A program made the translations under genes and the position numbers. This document shows positions 1 to 7,547 of a stretch of 32,138 nucleotides of DNA, piece after piece. How positions within the stretch are numbered: position 1 is the stretch's first letter; the number at the start of each line of letters is the position of its first letter. Under the pieces are notes generated by a model. It searched no databases. It was not told the origin of the DNA and saw only the letters and a list, made by a program, of their open reading frames with translations. This DNA comes from Io17-Chloro-G2 sp034428715 (lineage in GTDB: Bacteria; Chloroflexota; Dehalococcoidia; Lucifugimonadales; UBA3495): NCBI GenBank assembly GCA_034428715.1, contig DAOUHE010000118.1:1-32138 (forward strand), given 5' to 3'.

Positions 1-77
1 AGGAGGGCCGGGTCAGGGAGCGTCAAGGGCCAAAAGTCTCGTTCAAACGGCCCAATTCCCCCCAACAGGACCAATGA

Positions 78-1709
78 TTCACAGACCTGAACCCTAGGTT
101 CTGGACTTATACCCCTTTCTTCAGCAGCCTGCTAATTCAGCTCCGTCAGGACAGGGCTGACGCCGAGATCGCCCTGAGTGAAAACCTGGAAAAATTGGAA
201 GACTTTGAACTGCAATACCAAAATGACCTGACTCAAGCTCTCCAAGCTGAAGCGAACGCCGAGGTCGCTCTTGCGAACGCAGAAGATGCCTTATCTGATT
301 TCTCCTTCACCTTAGGCAGAATCGTAACATTCGATGATGAGGCGATTGAGTCTATGCGGCGGCTAACCGTAGCCGTTGAACAGGCCCAGGCGACACTAAA
401 CACGGCGGCCGGTGATGTTTTAAAGCTGCAAATGGGATCCGACCCACTATTGCGTCAGCAGTTAGAGGCTGCCGCGGAGTTGGACCGAGCCAACCTGGAA
501 AAAATCCAATCGGGACTGGACACACCGGGAAATGGCACGGCCACACCAGTAACTCCCCAGGTGGAGGCCGCTCAGACCCGTCTAGCTTTAGCTGAGGAGG
601 CGCTGGCAAACCTAAGTCCGGATTCCGACCCATCAGAAGTGGCCTTGCGGGAAGAAGAAGTATCGGCCGCTTTGGCTTCCCTGGCTACGGAAGAACAGTC
701 GTCAGCGGCCATACAGGCCGGGGTGTATCCATATGAAGTCGAGTTGCAGGTGGCCAACCTATTCCTCGCCCAGGCTAACCTAGAGGATGCCATAGAACGG
801 CTCTTGGCATTGCAGTTAGGGCCCGATCCGGTCGGGCTTGCCTTGAAGGAGGCCCAGTTGGTCCTTTCCGAAGCTAACTTGGCAAAGTCACGCGAGGACC
901 TCGCCGGCATGATTGCCGGGCCGGTGCCTGAGGAAATCGAATCCGCCCGTATAGAACTGGCGCTTGTGCAGGTTAAACTTCCCGAATCGGAAGAGGCGCT
1001 GCAAATTTTGATGGAAGGCGCAGAAGAATTAGACGTGGCATTGGCTAGGCAAAGGATCGAGGTCGCATTGGATGACCTGGCCATAGCGGAAGGGAATTTC
1101 ACCAGTTTGACTATCGTGGCTCCGTTCGATGGGATAGTGAGCAGCGTAAACTTTACACCCGGACAGAATATAGAGGTGGGAACCGGGTCTAGACTGGACC
1201 CGGTGGACAGGCTGATCCAACTGGTGGACAGCAGCGTTCTGGAGATGGTACCTCTGGTAGATGAAAGCGACGTGGGTCATGTTGAGATAGGCCAAGAGGC
1301 CACCATCAGCGTGAACGCGTTGCCAGGCAACCTGGTTCATGGGACCGTCGCCAGCATATCGACAATAGCCATAGGTGGGGGGCAAGCACTAGATGACGGT
1401 CGTGCGCATTACGAAGTGAATATTTCAGCATCAGTAGAGCAGGTCACGAACCTGAACCTTTTGGAGGGCATGACGGCGTCAGCCGATATACTTATCGACC
1501 AGCGGGCGAATGTCTTGTATATTCCCGTGGCCGCGCTAGGCGGCGATGACCAGCCCACCGTGGAACTGGTGGCCGATGGAACAGTCACTTTCGCCAATGT
1601 GACTCCAGGTTTGAAAAATAACCGCCGAGTGGAGATAAAAAGGGGACTCAAAGAAGGGGACACAGTTCGGGTCAACCGGTCCAAATCGAACTCTCTCCCG
1701 ACCTATTAA
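78..1709 (+). CDS. HlyD/RND-type periplasmic efflux adaptor, 5' incomplete
   Basis: This is a membrane-fusion (adaptor) protein that would connect an inner-membrane exporter to the outside of the cell. Most of the protein is Ala/Leu/Glu-rich alpha-helical coiled coil (about 130-1080). It is followed by a lipoyl/HlyD half-motif APFDGIVSSVNFTPGQNIEV near 1118-1177, a beta-barrel segment (VDESDVGHVEIGQEATISV) and a C-terminal membrane-proximal domain ending at TAA 1707-1709. The frame is open back to a stop at 75-77 and the coiled coil clearly runs upstream of the first usable start (TTG at 195). No ATG, signal peptide, N-terminal membrane helix or first lipoyl half-motif is visible, so the 5' end is missing or lies in another frame. 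A strong terminator follows at 1838. No partner transporter gene is in the window. Family assignment is confident; the substrate is unknown. Confidence 0.75.
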   Translation, partial: FTDLNPRFWTYTPFFSSLLIQLRQDRADAEIALSENLEKLEDFELQYQNDLTQALQAEANAEVALANAEDALSDFSFTLGRIVTFDDEAIESMRRLTVAVEQAQATLNTAAGDVLKLQMGSDPLLRQQLEAAAELDRANLEKIQSGLDTPGNGTATPVTPQVEAAQTRLALAEEALANLSPDSDPSEVALREEEVSAALASLATEEQSSAAIQAGVYPYEVELQVANLFLAQANLEDAIERLLALQLGPDPVGLALKEAQLVLSEANLAKSREDLAGMIAGPVPEEIESARIELALVQVKLPESEEALQILMEGAEELDVALARQRIEVALDDLAIAEGNFTSLTIVAPFDGIVSSVNFTPGQNIEVGTGSRLDPVDRLIQLVDSSVLEMVPLVDESDVGHVEIGQEATISVNALPGNLVHGTVASISTIAIGGGQALDDGRAHYEVNISASVEQVTNLNLLEGMTASADILIDQRANVLYIPVAALGGDDQPTVELVADGTVTFANVTPGLKNNRRVEIKRGLKEGDTVRVNRSKSNSLPTY

Positions 1710-2124
1710 CGGTTCGACAGCCTTTAACACAATAGTGGTCGGCCCGGAACCGGCTCCGGGGCAATCAAAACTCTTTGGACCGGGCACGGCAACTGCCTTG
1801 CTCTTGATGGCTTCGGATCAGAGATTTGGCCGGCACGGCCTCAGCGATAATTCGCTGAGGCATTTTTATTGGCGCCGGGCATGAACGGCAGAACATCCAC
1901 ATGCATCTGGCTTCCCTAAATGGCACTGGATTGTCGGCCCTGGAGATTGTGTGAACAGAGTTGCTCAATTCGACACATCCTCGGCTTGCAGCTACAAGCC
2001 GGCAACATTGCAGATCCACCCCGTAGCAGTGCGCCACCTTGGTAATTTCCCGGCCGCTACATGGAGCAAAAAGAGCCGTAGTTCACTGGTTGGGCACCCG
2101 CTTCGAACATAAGGAGGTGAAAGG
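1710..2124. other. Intergenic region with terminator and hairpin
   Basis: This gap holds the terminator of the adaptor gene (1838-1868). It also holds a second hairpin with a 7-bp stem (cggcttg 1982-1988, caagccg 1995-2001, loop cagcta). A strong Shine-Dalgarno aaggaggtg (2111-2119) sits before the next start. I saw no match to a riboswitch consensus I know, and no convincing promoter hexamers. Confidence 0.5.
1838..1868 (+). terminator. Intrinsic terminator after the adaptor gene
   Basis: A perfect 10-bp stem gcctcagcga (1838-1847) / tcgctgaggc (1852-1861) with a four-base loop taat is followed by a T-rich tail (atttttatt). It lies 129 bp downstream of the adaptor stop codon. Confidence 0.85.
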
Positions 2125-3999
2125 ATGATGCCAACACGATCCCGGTTCACGGACTTGTTCAGAGGAAAGATACACCCGGGAATTTTGTTGAGGAGGAAAC
2201 CCGGGCTGATAAGCCTGGCCGCCCTCCTTTCGATCGTCACCCTAGGTGGCTTCCTTGCCGCAAACGCTCGTTCAATAGACGCCCTATACAGGGGGGGTTG
2301 AACTCCAGGGCATTGCCGTGAGCGGCAAGATCCCCGTCATCGTGGGCGAATTCGACACCCTCATCTGGGGGGCCAACGCTCCCTCAGGAATTGCCTACAA
2401 TACCTCACCGAATCAATATGCCGTTGTCGATAGGGGAACATGAAGTCTATATCGTGGATAACCAGGGGATGCTTCATTATTCGACACGTCCAGCTTCTCC
2501 ACCCTTCTGACGGGCATCGCCTATGACTCCGCCGCCAACCGATACGCGATGGTCGACCACCTTGCCCATGAACTTTTTATCGTGAGCCCAACCGGGGCGT
2601 TGCTATCCATGTGCGGCACTGCGGTTTTCGGCAGCACCGTCCCAGTTGGGATCGCCTATAACTCTACTAGCGGATTTTATGCGATCGTCGATCCTTTGGC
2701 CGGAGAGGTCTTTATCGTGGACGGCGCCTGCGTGATTCAATCTCAATTCGATACCTCGGTAGTTGGAGCCATCGGTCTCCAAGGAATCACGTATAGGCCT
2801 GACACGGATAGTTATGGAGCCATCCGCGCCAGCGTGAGTGGCCTGGCCACGCTTGTTAACCAGTTTAGTTTTGCCTCAACCCTTAATTTTCCTCTAGGGC
2901 TTGCATTCAACCCGGATGATCGCGTCTCTGCCGTTTTGGACGGTCTTTTTCGCCAAGTCCTTCCCATTGACCATAGAGGCACCCTGGTCAGCACATTCGA
3001 TACAGTCGCCTTCGGTAGTGGTTTCCCTTCCAACCTCGCCTTCAACACTTCCACCGGGAATCTGCTCAACACCGACACCCTCAACAGGTTTGTATACAAA
3101 GTGACCATCGCCGGTGCTTCTACGGGTTTTTGTGCCGCTGGGACGTTAGCAAACGATATCAAAGGAGTTGCTTATCTTCCTGCTACCAACCAGTTCGCCT
3201 ACGCAGATCGAATCGACGACGAAATTTTCATCACCAGCACCGACTGTATTCGGTCAGCCCAATTTGACACAGCCAATATCAATTCCGATACTCATTCCGG
3301 CCTTAGGGTGGACCTGATCTTCGGGGACCTGACGTTGACTGACAGCCAGGATGACACCATCCGTTACACCGGTACTGATGGGAACTTGGGAGACCGCTGC
3401 GCTGGGGCGGCGCTAGGATTCGGAGAGGTCAACGGCGGAGGGCCTATTAATGGACTTTTCAATATCCTGGATATGGCCCATCTCTCCGCAGCGGGTAATT
3501 TTGCCGCCGTAGATGGTGATCATCACGAAGTCGTTGTATTCGACACCACATGCTCACCCGTGTTGCACTTCGACACCGCTGCTTTGCCGGCCACCGATCC
3601 GGTAGGGATAGCCGTCGATAACGGTGCGAAGAAGATATTCATCGTGGACCCCATCGCGGATGAGGTCTATGAGCTGGACATTCCACGGGTTTTCGAGCCC
3701 ACCACGCTCTCTGGGTCGTTCCTCTCCCCCGGTGGCATAACCGTGAATTTGAAAGAGACGGAGAAGGGTTCGTCTCAGGGGAGGTGATCATACCCGGCCC
3801 CGCTGCTGCCAGGGAATTATTCGGTATCCCCGTCACAACCCATGGGTTAGCACCTGAAGTTGCTGCTATCTTTGACTCATCGGCTCTGACGGTGAGTGTT
3901 ATGACGGATTTGGGGGCAGGACCAGTCACCTTTTCGGGTACGGTGGCCTCGGACCTGAACTCCTTCACCGTTGGTGGAATGACGATTACAAGACAGTAA
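2125..3999 (+). pseudogene. Secreted NHL/YVTN-like beta-propeller protein, broken by four frame changes
   Basis: The start is ATG 2125 (or 2128) with the strong Shine-Dalgarno aaggaggtg. The first 58 codons give a basic N-terminus and a hydrophobic signal segment (LISLAALLSIVTLGGFLAAN), then hit TGA at 2299. Coding resumes in other frames: from 2297 after a seven-G run, from 2439, from 2480 to 3787, and finally to TAA 3997-3999. All pieces share one repeat of roughly 45 residues with the pattern GIAYN...YAVVD...EVFIVD...FDT, as in bladed beta-propellers. FDT recurs at least six times. The last piece (SGEVIIPGPAAARELFG onward) reads as a C-terminal beta domain. The protein would be exported and may bind ligand or act structurally; its function is unknown. 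The breaks may be real decay or assembly indels. The longest intact piece is 2549-3787. Confidence 0.7.
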
Positions 4000-4025
4000 A
4001 TTTAACTAATTTTCAGTTAACGAAG

Positions 4026-4066
4026 GGAAAGGCCCTCCGCAAGCGCGGAGGGCCTTTCCGATTTCT
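4026..4066 (+). terminator. Strong intrinsic terminator
   Basis: A perfect 15-bp stem ggaaaggccctccgc (4026-4040) / gcggagggcctttcc (4045-4059) with loop aagc is followed by a T-rich tail (gatttct, then ctcttt). It ends transcription of the propeller gene. Confidence 0.88.
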
Positions 4067-4432
4067 GATCTCTTTGTCATGCTCTCCACAAGGGATATAA
4101 CCACATTCGCAGGCGTCCGGTCCTCAGTGGGGCGCTCGTCTAGTTTCGGGCATCTGTACGTCTGGATTCCTCCCCTTTTCGCCGCCGCCGGTAATGACGT
4201 CAAGTAATCTGAATGCCGATGTCCAACCCCCGGCGCCCGGACCTCTCTCCCTGGGCTTGTCGAAGGACCGAACGGCATGGCAGAATGGGTCAAAATGCCA
4301 GGGCACTCTCCAGCCCCGATCTTGAGTTCGCTACGCTAACCGAGGGAAAAGGTCTGTCTATAGTTTCTTGGCCCGGGTAATGTGGCTTAATAGAATCGGG
4401 AAGAGTATCGAGCCCCGCAGGGAGGATGGATC
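4067..4432. other. Intergenic region upstream of nitroreductase
   Basis: No supportable gene is seen. Around 4248-4267 is a copy of a short sequence (ccctgggcttgtcgaagga) resembling the dispersed cctgagcttgtcgaagg repeats common in many bacterial genomes. A promoter candidate lies at its downstream end. Confidence 0.45.
4368..4396 (+). promoter_or_regulatory. Probable sigma-70-type promoter for nitroreductase
   Basis: TTGGCC (4368-4373) is followed by a 17-bp spacer and TAGAAT (4391-4396). The expected transcript start gives a leader of about 30 nt containing the Shine-Dalgarno gggagga before ATG 4433. Confidence 0.5.
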
Positions 4433-4957
4433 ATGGAAGTCTACGATTGCATAAGGTCACGGCGGACGGTGCGGAATTTCAAATCCGATCCGGTGCCGCC
4501 CCGGATAGTGAACCGGATTCTTCGGGCGGGACGCTGGGCACCTAGCTCCAGCAACGGTATGCCCTGGCATTTCGTCGTGATTCAAGACCCGGCGACGATC
4601 AAAAACTTGGCGGAAACCGCTACCCAGGGTTCGTTCATAGGCGAAGCTCCACTGATCATCGCCATCGTCATGGACAACGCCGCCCGGCCCGATTTGGATG
4701 CGGGCAGGGCTTTACAGCAAATGGAATTGGTGGCCTGGTCCGAGGGTATGGGCACCTGTTTTGTAGGTCTAAGGGCGGAAGGACAAAAAGAGAAGGTCAA
4801 GGACATGTTGGGCATCCCAGCGGAAATGGAGCTGATCACCTTGCTGCCCTTCGGCTACCGTGAAGATGACTTCCAAGGCCGGGGCACGCCCCGCAAACCC
4901 ATGGCTGAAATGGCCCATTCCGAAAAGTTCGGTCAGCGGTGGGTAAGGCCATCGTAA
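4433..4957 (+). CDS. Nitroreductase-family FMN oxidoreductase
   Basis: A compact 174-residue member of the nitroreductase fold, which uses FMN and NAD(P)H to reduce nitro groups, quinones, flavins or related substrates in the cytoplasm. The N-terminus carries the FMN-phosphate-binding signature (SRRTVRNF, residues 9-16). RAGRWAPSSSNGMPWHF (about 31-47) matches the conserved APS-N-QPW region, and the C-terminal half contains the LLPFGY segment. The start is fixed by the Shine-Dalgarno gggagga 7-8 nt upstream of ATG. The gene is monocistronic: the next gene converges from the opposite strand with about 60 bp between them. The actual substrate cannot be read from the sequence. Confidence 0.88.
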   Translation: MEVYDCIRSRRTVRNFKSDPVPPRIVNRILRAGRWAPSSSNGMPWHFVVIQDPATIKNLAETATQGSFIGEAPLIIAIVMDNAARPDLDAGRALQQMELVAWSEGMGTCFVGLRAEGQKEKVKDMLGIPAEMELITLLPFGYREDDFQGRGTPRKPMAEMAHSEKFGQRWVRPS

Positions 4958-5017
4958 CGGTGTGGATAAGACGGCGGGGAGACGCCATGCCGCGCCCCCG
5001 CCCTGCGCAGGGAATGC

Positions 5018-5809
5018 CTATAGCACCGACCTGACCAACCCGCCGTCCACCAGCATGGTGGTGCCGGTGATGTAGCTAGATCGGGCCGACGATAAAAAGG
5101 CAACCAGGTGGCCGAATTCCTCGGGCTGGCCCACCCGGCCCACGGCGGTTTCCGAGGCACGCGCGGCCAAAGCTTCTTCCAAGGACACGCCCATCTCGTT
5201 GGCCCTTGACTGGACGTTGGACAACATCCGCTCACTCATGATGGAGCCGGGACACACGTTGTTGACCAGGATTCCGTCCCGCCCCACTTCGTCGGCCAGG
5301 CTTTTGGCGTAGGCCACCACTCCCATGCGGGTGGCGCCGGATAGGGCCAGGTTGTCGATGGGTTGGTAGACGGTGCTGGCCAGGATGTTGACGATGCGGC
5401 CGCCACCCTGGGCTTTCATGTGGGGAATGGACTCGCGGCTCATGCGGGCAAAGAACAACAACGACCGTTGCACCGCCGTGGCCCACTGCTCTTCCGTGGC
5501 CGTCTCCGACCTTGCCAGCGGCGGTCCTCCGGAGTTGTTGACCATGATGTCGAGCTGTCCATATTGTTTTACCGTGGCAGCCACCAGGTCTTGGATGGTT
5601 TCGTTTTTATCCAGGTCCCCGGCAAACACCATCACCTCGGCCCCGGTAGTCTCGTGAATCTCGGCTGCGGCCTTATCCAAATCCTCTTTGGTGCGGCTGC
5701 AGATGGTCAACCTCGCGCCCTCTTCGGCCAAAACCTGGGCGCAGGCCCGGCCCAAGCCCTTGCTGGCTCCACCGATTATGGCTACTTTCCCCGTAAGTTC
5801 CAGGTCCAT
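5018..5809 (-). CDS. SDR-family oxidoreductase with altered catalytic tetrad
   Basis: A 263-residue Rossmann-fold short-chain dehydrogenase/reductase. The dinucleotide site is GGASKGLG (residues 13-20) and the NNSG motif is at 91-94. The C-terminal PGSIMSERM and GTTMLVDGG segments are typical of 3-oxoacyl-ACP-reductase-like SDRs. The usual YxxxK is missing: at that position the sequence reads SGATR (157-161), so Tyr is replaced by Ser and Lys by Arg. A branch of SDRs with SxxLR-type motifs is known, so this is probably a real lineage feature and not a sequencing error. Substrate and even redox activity are uncertain. It is divergently arranged with the OsmC gene, with a 205-bp shared control region. 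Confidence 0.85.
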   Translation of the reverse strand: MDLELTGKVAIIGGASKGLGRACAQVLAEEGARLTICSRTKEDLDKAAAEIHETTGAEVMVFAGDLDKNETIQDLVAATVKQYGQLDIMVNNSGGPPLARSETATEEQWATAVQRSLLFFARMSRESIPHMKAQGGGRIVNILASTVYQPIDNLALSGATRMGVVAYAKSLADEVGRDGILVNNVCPGSIMSERMLSNVQSRANEMGVSLEEALAARASETAVGRVGQPEEFGHLVAFLSSARSSYITGTTMLVDGGLVRSVL

Positions 5810-5887
5810 GACACGATAGTCCTTTAATGGAAGATTTGCCCCGGCACGGATGTCCGGTCCGAGCTGATTCCCGGTGGGGCGGGCATG

Positions 5888-5915
5888 ATTGTAACATGGG
5901 AATCACCGGTTACAG
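5888..5915 (-). promoter_or_regulatory. Possible promoter for the minus-strand SDR
   Basis: Read on the minus strand, CTGTAA (5915-5910) is followed by a 16-bp spacer and TACAAT (5893-5888), about 80 nt upstream of the start codon. The -10 is good and the -35 is weak. Confidence 0.35.
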
Positions 5916-5947
5916 GGCTCGGGCAGAATTGACGCGGGTCTAACGTC

Positions 5948-5975
5948 TGGACGGGTATTTCCCCCGTGGTATACT
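5948..5975 (+). promoter_or_regulatory. Probable promoter for the OsmC selenoprotein
   Basis: TGGACG (5948-5953), a 16-bp spacer and TATACT (5970-5975), with an extended -10 TGG just before it. It lies about 40 nt upstream of ATG 6015, which is preceded by the Shine-Dalgarno ggcaggaggc. Confidence 0.5.
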
Positions 5976-6014
5976 CCCGCCAGCCAGTAAACGCCACGGC
6001 GGCAGGAGGCAGCC

Positions 6015-6545
6015 ATGACTACCCAGAGCTCTTCTTCCCAGTCCACATCGGACGACACAATCTCCCGCGCTATCACCATCGAAGGCGATGTCAAAATGTT
6101 GGAGAGGATGAAAAAGCAGGCCAACATCCGGGGCTTCACCATCATTTGCGATGAACGCGAGCCTATGGGAGACGGGACCGCTCCTCCGCCTCTGGCATAC
6201 TTCGCCTCTTCCATATTGTTTTGAGAGATGACCCAACTTGAGCGGTACGCTCAAATGATGAAGGTAAAACTTGACAGCGTGAAAGCCCGCGTCGCCCTTT
6301 CGGTCGCTGCCGAAGGCTCGGTGCTGGCTCAAACGGTGATGGCCCGGGCGGAAAAGATCGAGGTCCATTATGAAGTCCAGTCAAGTGAAGAGCCGGCCAA
6401 GATCGCCGGGCTGATCCGCAACGCCCGCAACGGTTGCTACGTGCGCCAGACCATCGACCGCCCGGGGCTTTTCCACGACACCATGACCCTAAATGGGCAA
6501 CCCTTCAACCCCGGCGACTACCCGCCTCCAGCCCGGCGGCGGTAA
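6015..6545 (+). CDS. OsmC-family selenoprotein (in-frame UGA at codon 70)
   Basis: The 176-residue product is read through one in-frame TGA (6222-6224). Both sides belong to one OsmC domain in the same frame: ...APPPLAYFASSILF-U-EMTQLERYAQMM... up to TAA 6543-6545. OsmC/Ohr proteins reduce hydroperoxides with a cysteine at the N-terminus of the central helix, and the UGA falls exactly there. The second redox cysteine is present as C141 (NARNGCYV). A SECIS-like hairpin follows directly. OsmC-like selenoproteins are a described family. ATG 6015 has a strong Shine-Dalgarno (gcaggaggc). The alternative is a nonsense mutation, with 6015-6221 and 6228-6545 as fragments. Preserved coding on both sides, the exact position and the hairpin argue against that. 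Expected role: selenol-dependent peroxide or organic hydroperoxide detoxification in the cytoplasm. Confidence 0.88.
6225..6254 (+). promoter_or_regulatory. Bacterial SECIS element of the OsmC selenoprotein
   Basis: Immediately after the UGA the mRNA forms a perfect 7-bp stem ttgagcg (6238-6244) / cgctcaa (6248-6254) closed by the triloop GUA. The loop starts with G and contains GU, and it begins 20 nt after the UGA. This is within the spacing and loop rules described for bacterial SECIS elements recognised by SelB. Confidence 0.8.
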
Positions 6546-6571
6546 CAAAGAAAATCACCCTCGCGAAATGG

Positions 6572-6607
6572 CGTGGCAGGGGCACGGCATGCCGTGCCCC
6601 TGCCACG
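6572..6607. repeat. 36-bp perfect palindrome (REP-like)
   Basis: Each 18-base arm (cgtggcaggggcacggca and its exact complement) meets at the centre between 6589 and 6590. The ggggcacggcatgccgtgcccc core is of a kind seen dispersed in many G+C-rich genomes. It lies between the OsmC gene and the next SDR. With no T tract it is not a classical terminator, but the hairpin could protect the upstream mRNA end. Confidence 0.7.
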
Positions 6608-6622
6608 TATGGGAGCACCACC

Positions 6623-7480
6623 ATGAAACTTGCAGGAAAGATTGCCCTCGTCACCGGCGCCGGCCGGGGCATCGGCAGGGCCATCGCGTTGGGTTTCGCC
6701 GCCCAGGGGGCACGATTGGCCCTTGCGGCCCGGACCGTCAGCGAATTGGAAGAGACCGCCCGGCAAATTGCCGAAATCAGTGGCGAACCGGGCGCAGGAA
6801 CCCTGGTCATTCCGGTGGATGTAACCGATCAGGCCGGCGTGGACAGCATGGTCAAGCGGACCCTGGACCGGTTTACCAATATCGACATCCTGGTGAACAA
6901 CGCAGGTATCGGTGGCCCCGTCGGCGTACTACAAGACAACGACATCAGCGCATGGATGCAGACCTTGCAGGTCAACGTCATCGGGCCCTACCTTTGTTGC
7001 CGGGCGGTCATCCCCGCCATGGTCCGCCAGGGCGGTGGCAAAATCATAACCTTGGCGGGGGCAGGCGCCAACAACGGCTGGGCCTACCTGTCGGCCTACT
7101 GCGCCAGCAAAGCGGCGGTGGTCCGGCTGACCGAGGTGCTTTCCATTGAACTGGAGGAGCAAAATATACAGGTCAACGCCCTGGGTCCCGGCTCCATTCA
7201 TACCCGCATGTGGGAAGAGCTGAGGGACGGCGCGGCGGACGTCAACGCCACAGACCTCCATGAATTGGGCCAAATGGTGACCAGCGGCGGCGGCGCTTCA
7301 CTGGATGACACCGCGGCGCTAGCGGTTTTTTTGGCGGGAGATGAGTCCGGAGGGCTGAGCGGAAGGCTAATTTCCGCCGTGGCCGACGATTTTACTAATC
7401 TGGCGTCCCGGATACCGGAGATCATGGCATCGGACGTTTTCACACTACGGCGGGTGGATTTGGGCGCCCTGCAGGGTTGA
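6623..7480 (+). CDS. SDR-family NAD(P)-dependent oxidoreductase
   Basis: A 285-residue short-chain dehydrogenase with canonical TGAGRGIG (residues 11-18), NNAG (92-95) and the catalytic YxxxK as Y159/K163 (YCASK). The usual catalytic Ser position is Gly or Ala (LAGAGA), as in some SDR branches with a glycine-rich segment here. PGSIHT (189-194) is the usual cofactor-loop region. ATG 6623 is chosen because the NAD-binding fold starts at residue 5 and the upstream open frame only reads through the palindrome. It follows the OsmC gene by 77 bp on the same strand, with the REP-like palindrome between them, so cotranscription is possible but not shown. Cytoplasmic; substrate unknown. Confidence 0.9.
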   Translation: MKLAGKIALVTGAGRGIGRAIALGFAAQGARLALAARTVSELEETARQIAEISGEPGAGTLVIPVDVTDQAGVDSMVKRTLDRFTNIDILVNNAGIGGPVGVLQDNDISAWMQTLQVNVIGPYLCCRAVIPAMVRQGGGKIITLAGAGANNGWAYLSAYCASKAAVVRLTEVLSIELEEQNIQVNALGPGSIHTRMWEELRDGAADVNATDLHELGQMVTSGGGASLDDTAALAVFLAGDESGGLSGRLISAVADDFTNLASRIPEIMASDVFTLRRVDLGALQG

Positions 7481-7547
7481 CCCCAGATGGTGTTCGCCTG
7501 TGCTCACCGGCTCGCTTTTACCACCCTGGATTAGTTAAGGTATCCCC

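Noticed and set aside
2291..2301. Programmed frameshifting at the seven-G run in the propeller gene
   Set aside because: Three further frame breaks in the same gene make a single programmed event insufficient.
4006..4306. Minus-strand open frames of 60-95 residues
   Set aside because: They run through a terminator hairpin and a dispersed repeat and have no Shine-Dalgarno or recognisable family.
6434..6622. N-terminal extension of the second SDR
   Set aside because: The frame overlaps the OsmC coding sequence and the palindrome; the conserved fold starts right after ATG 6623.
6493..7149. 218-residue Arg/His/Gly-rich open frame
   Set aside because: It is an out-of-frame reading of the G+C-rich SDR gene with compositional bias only.
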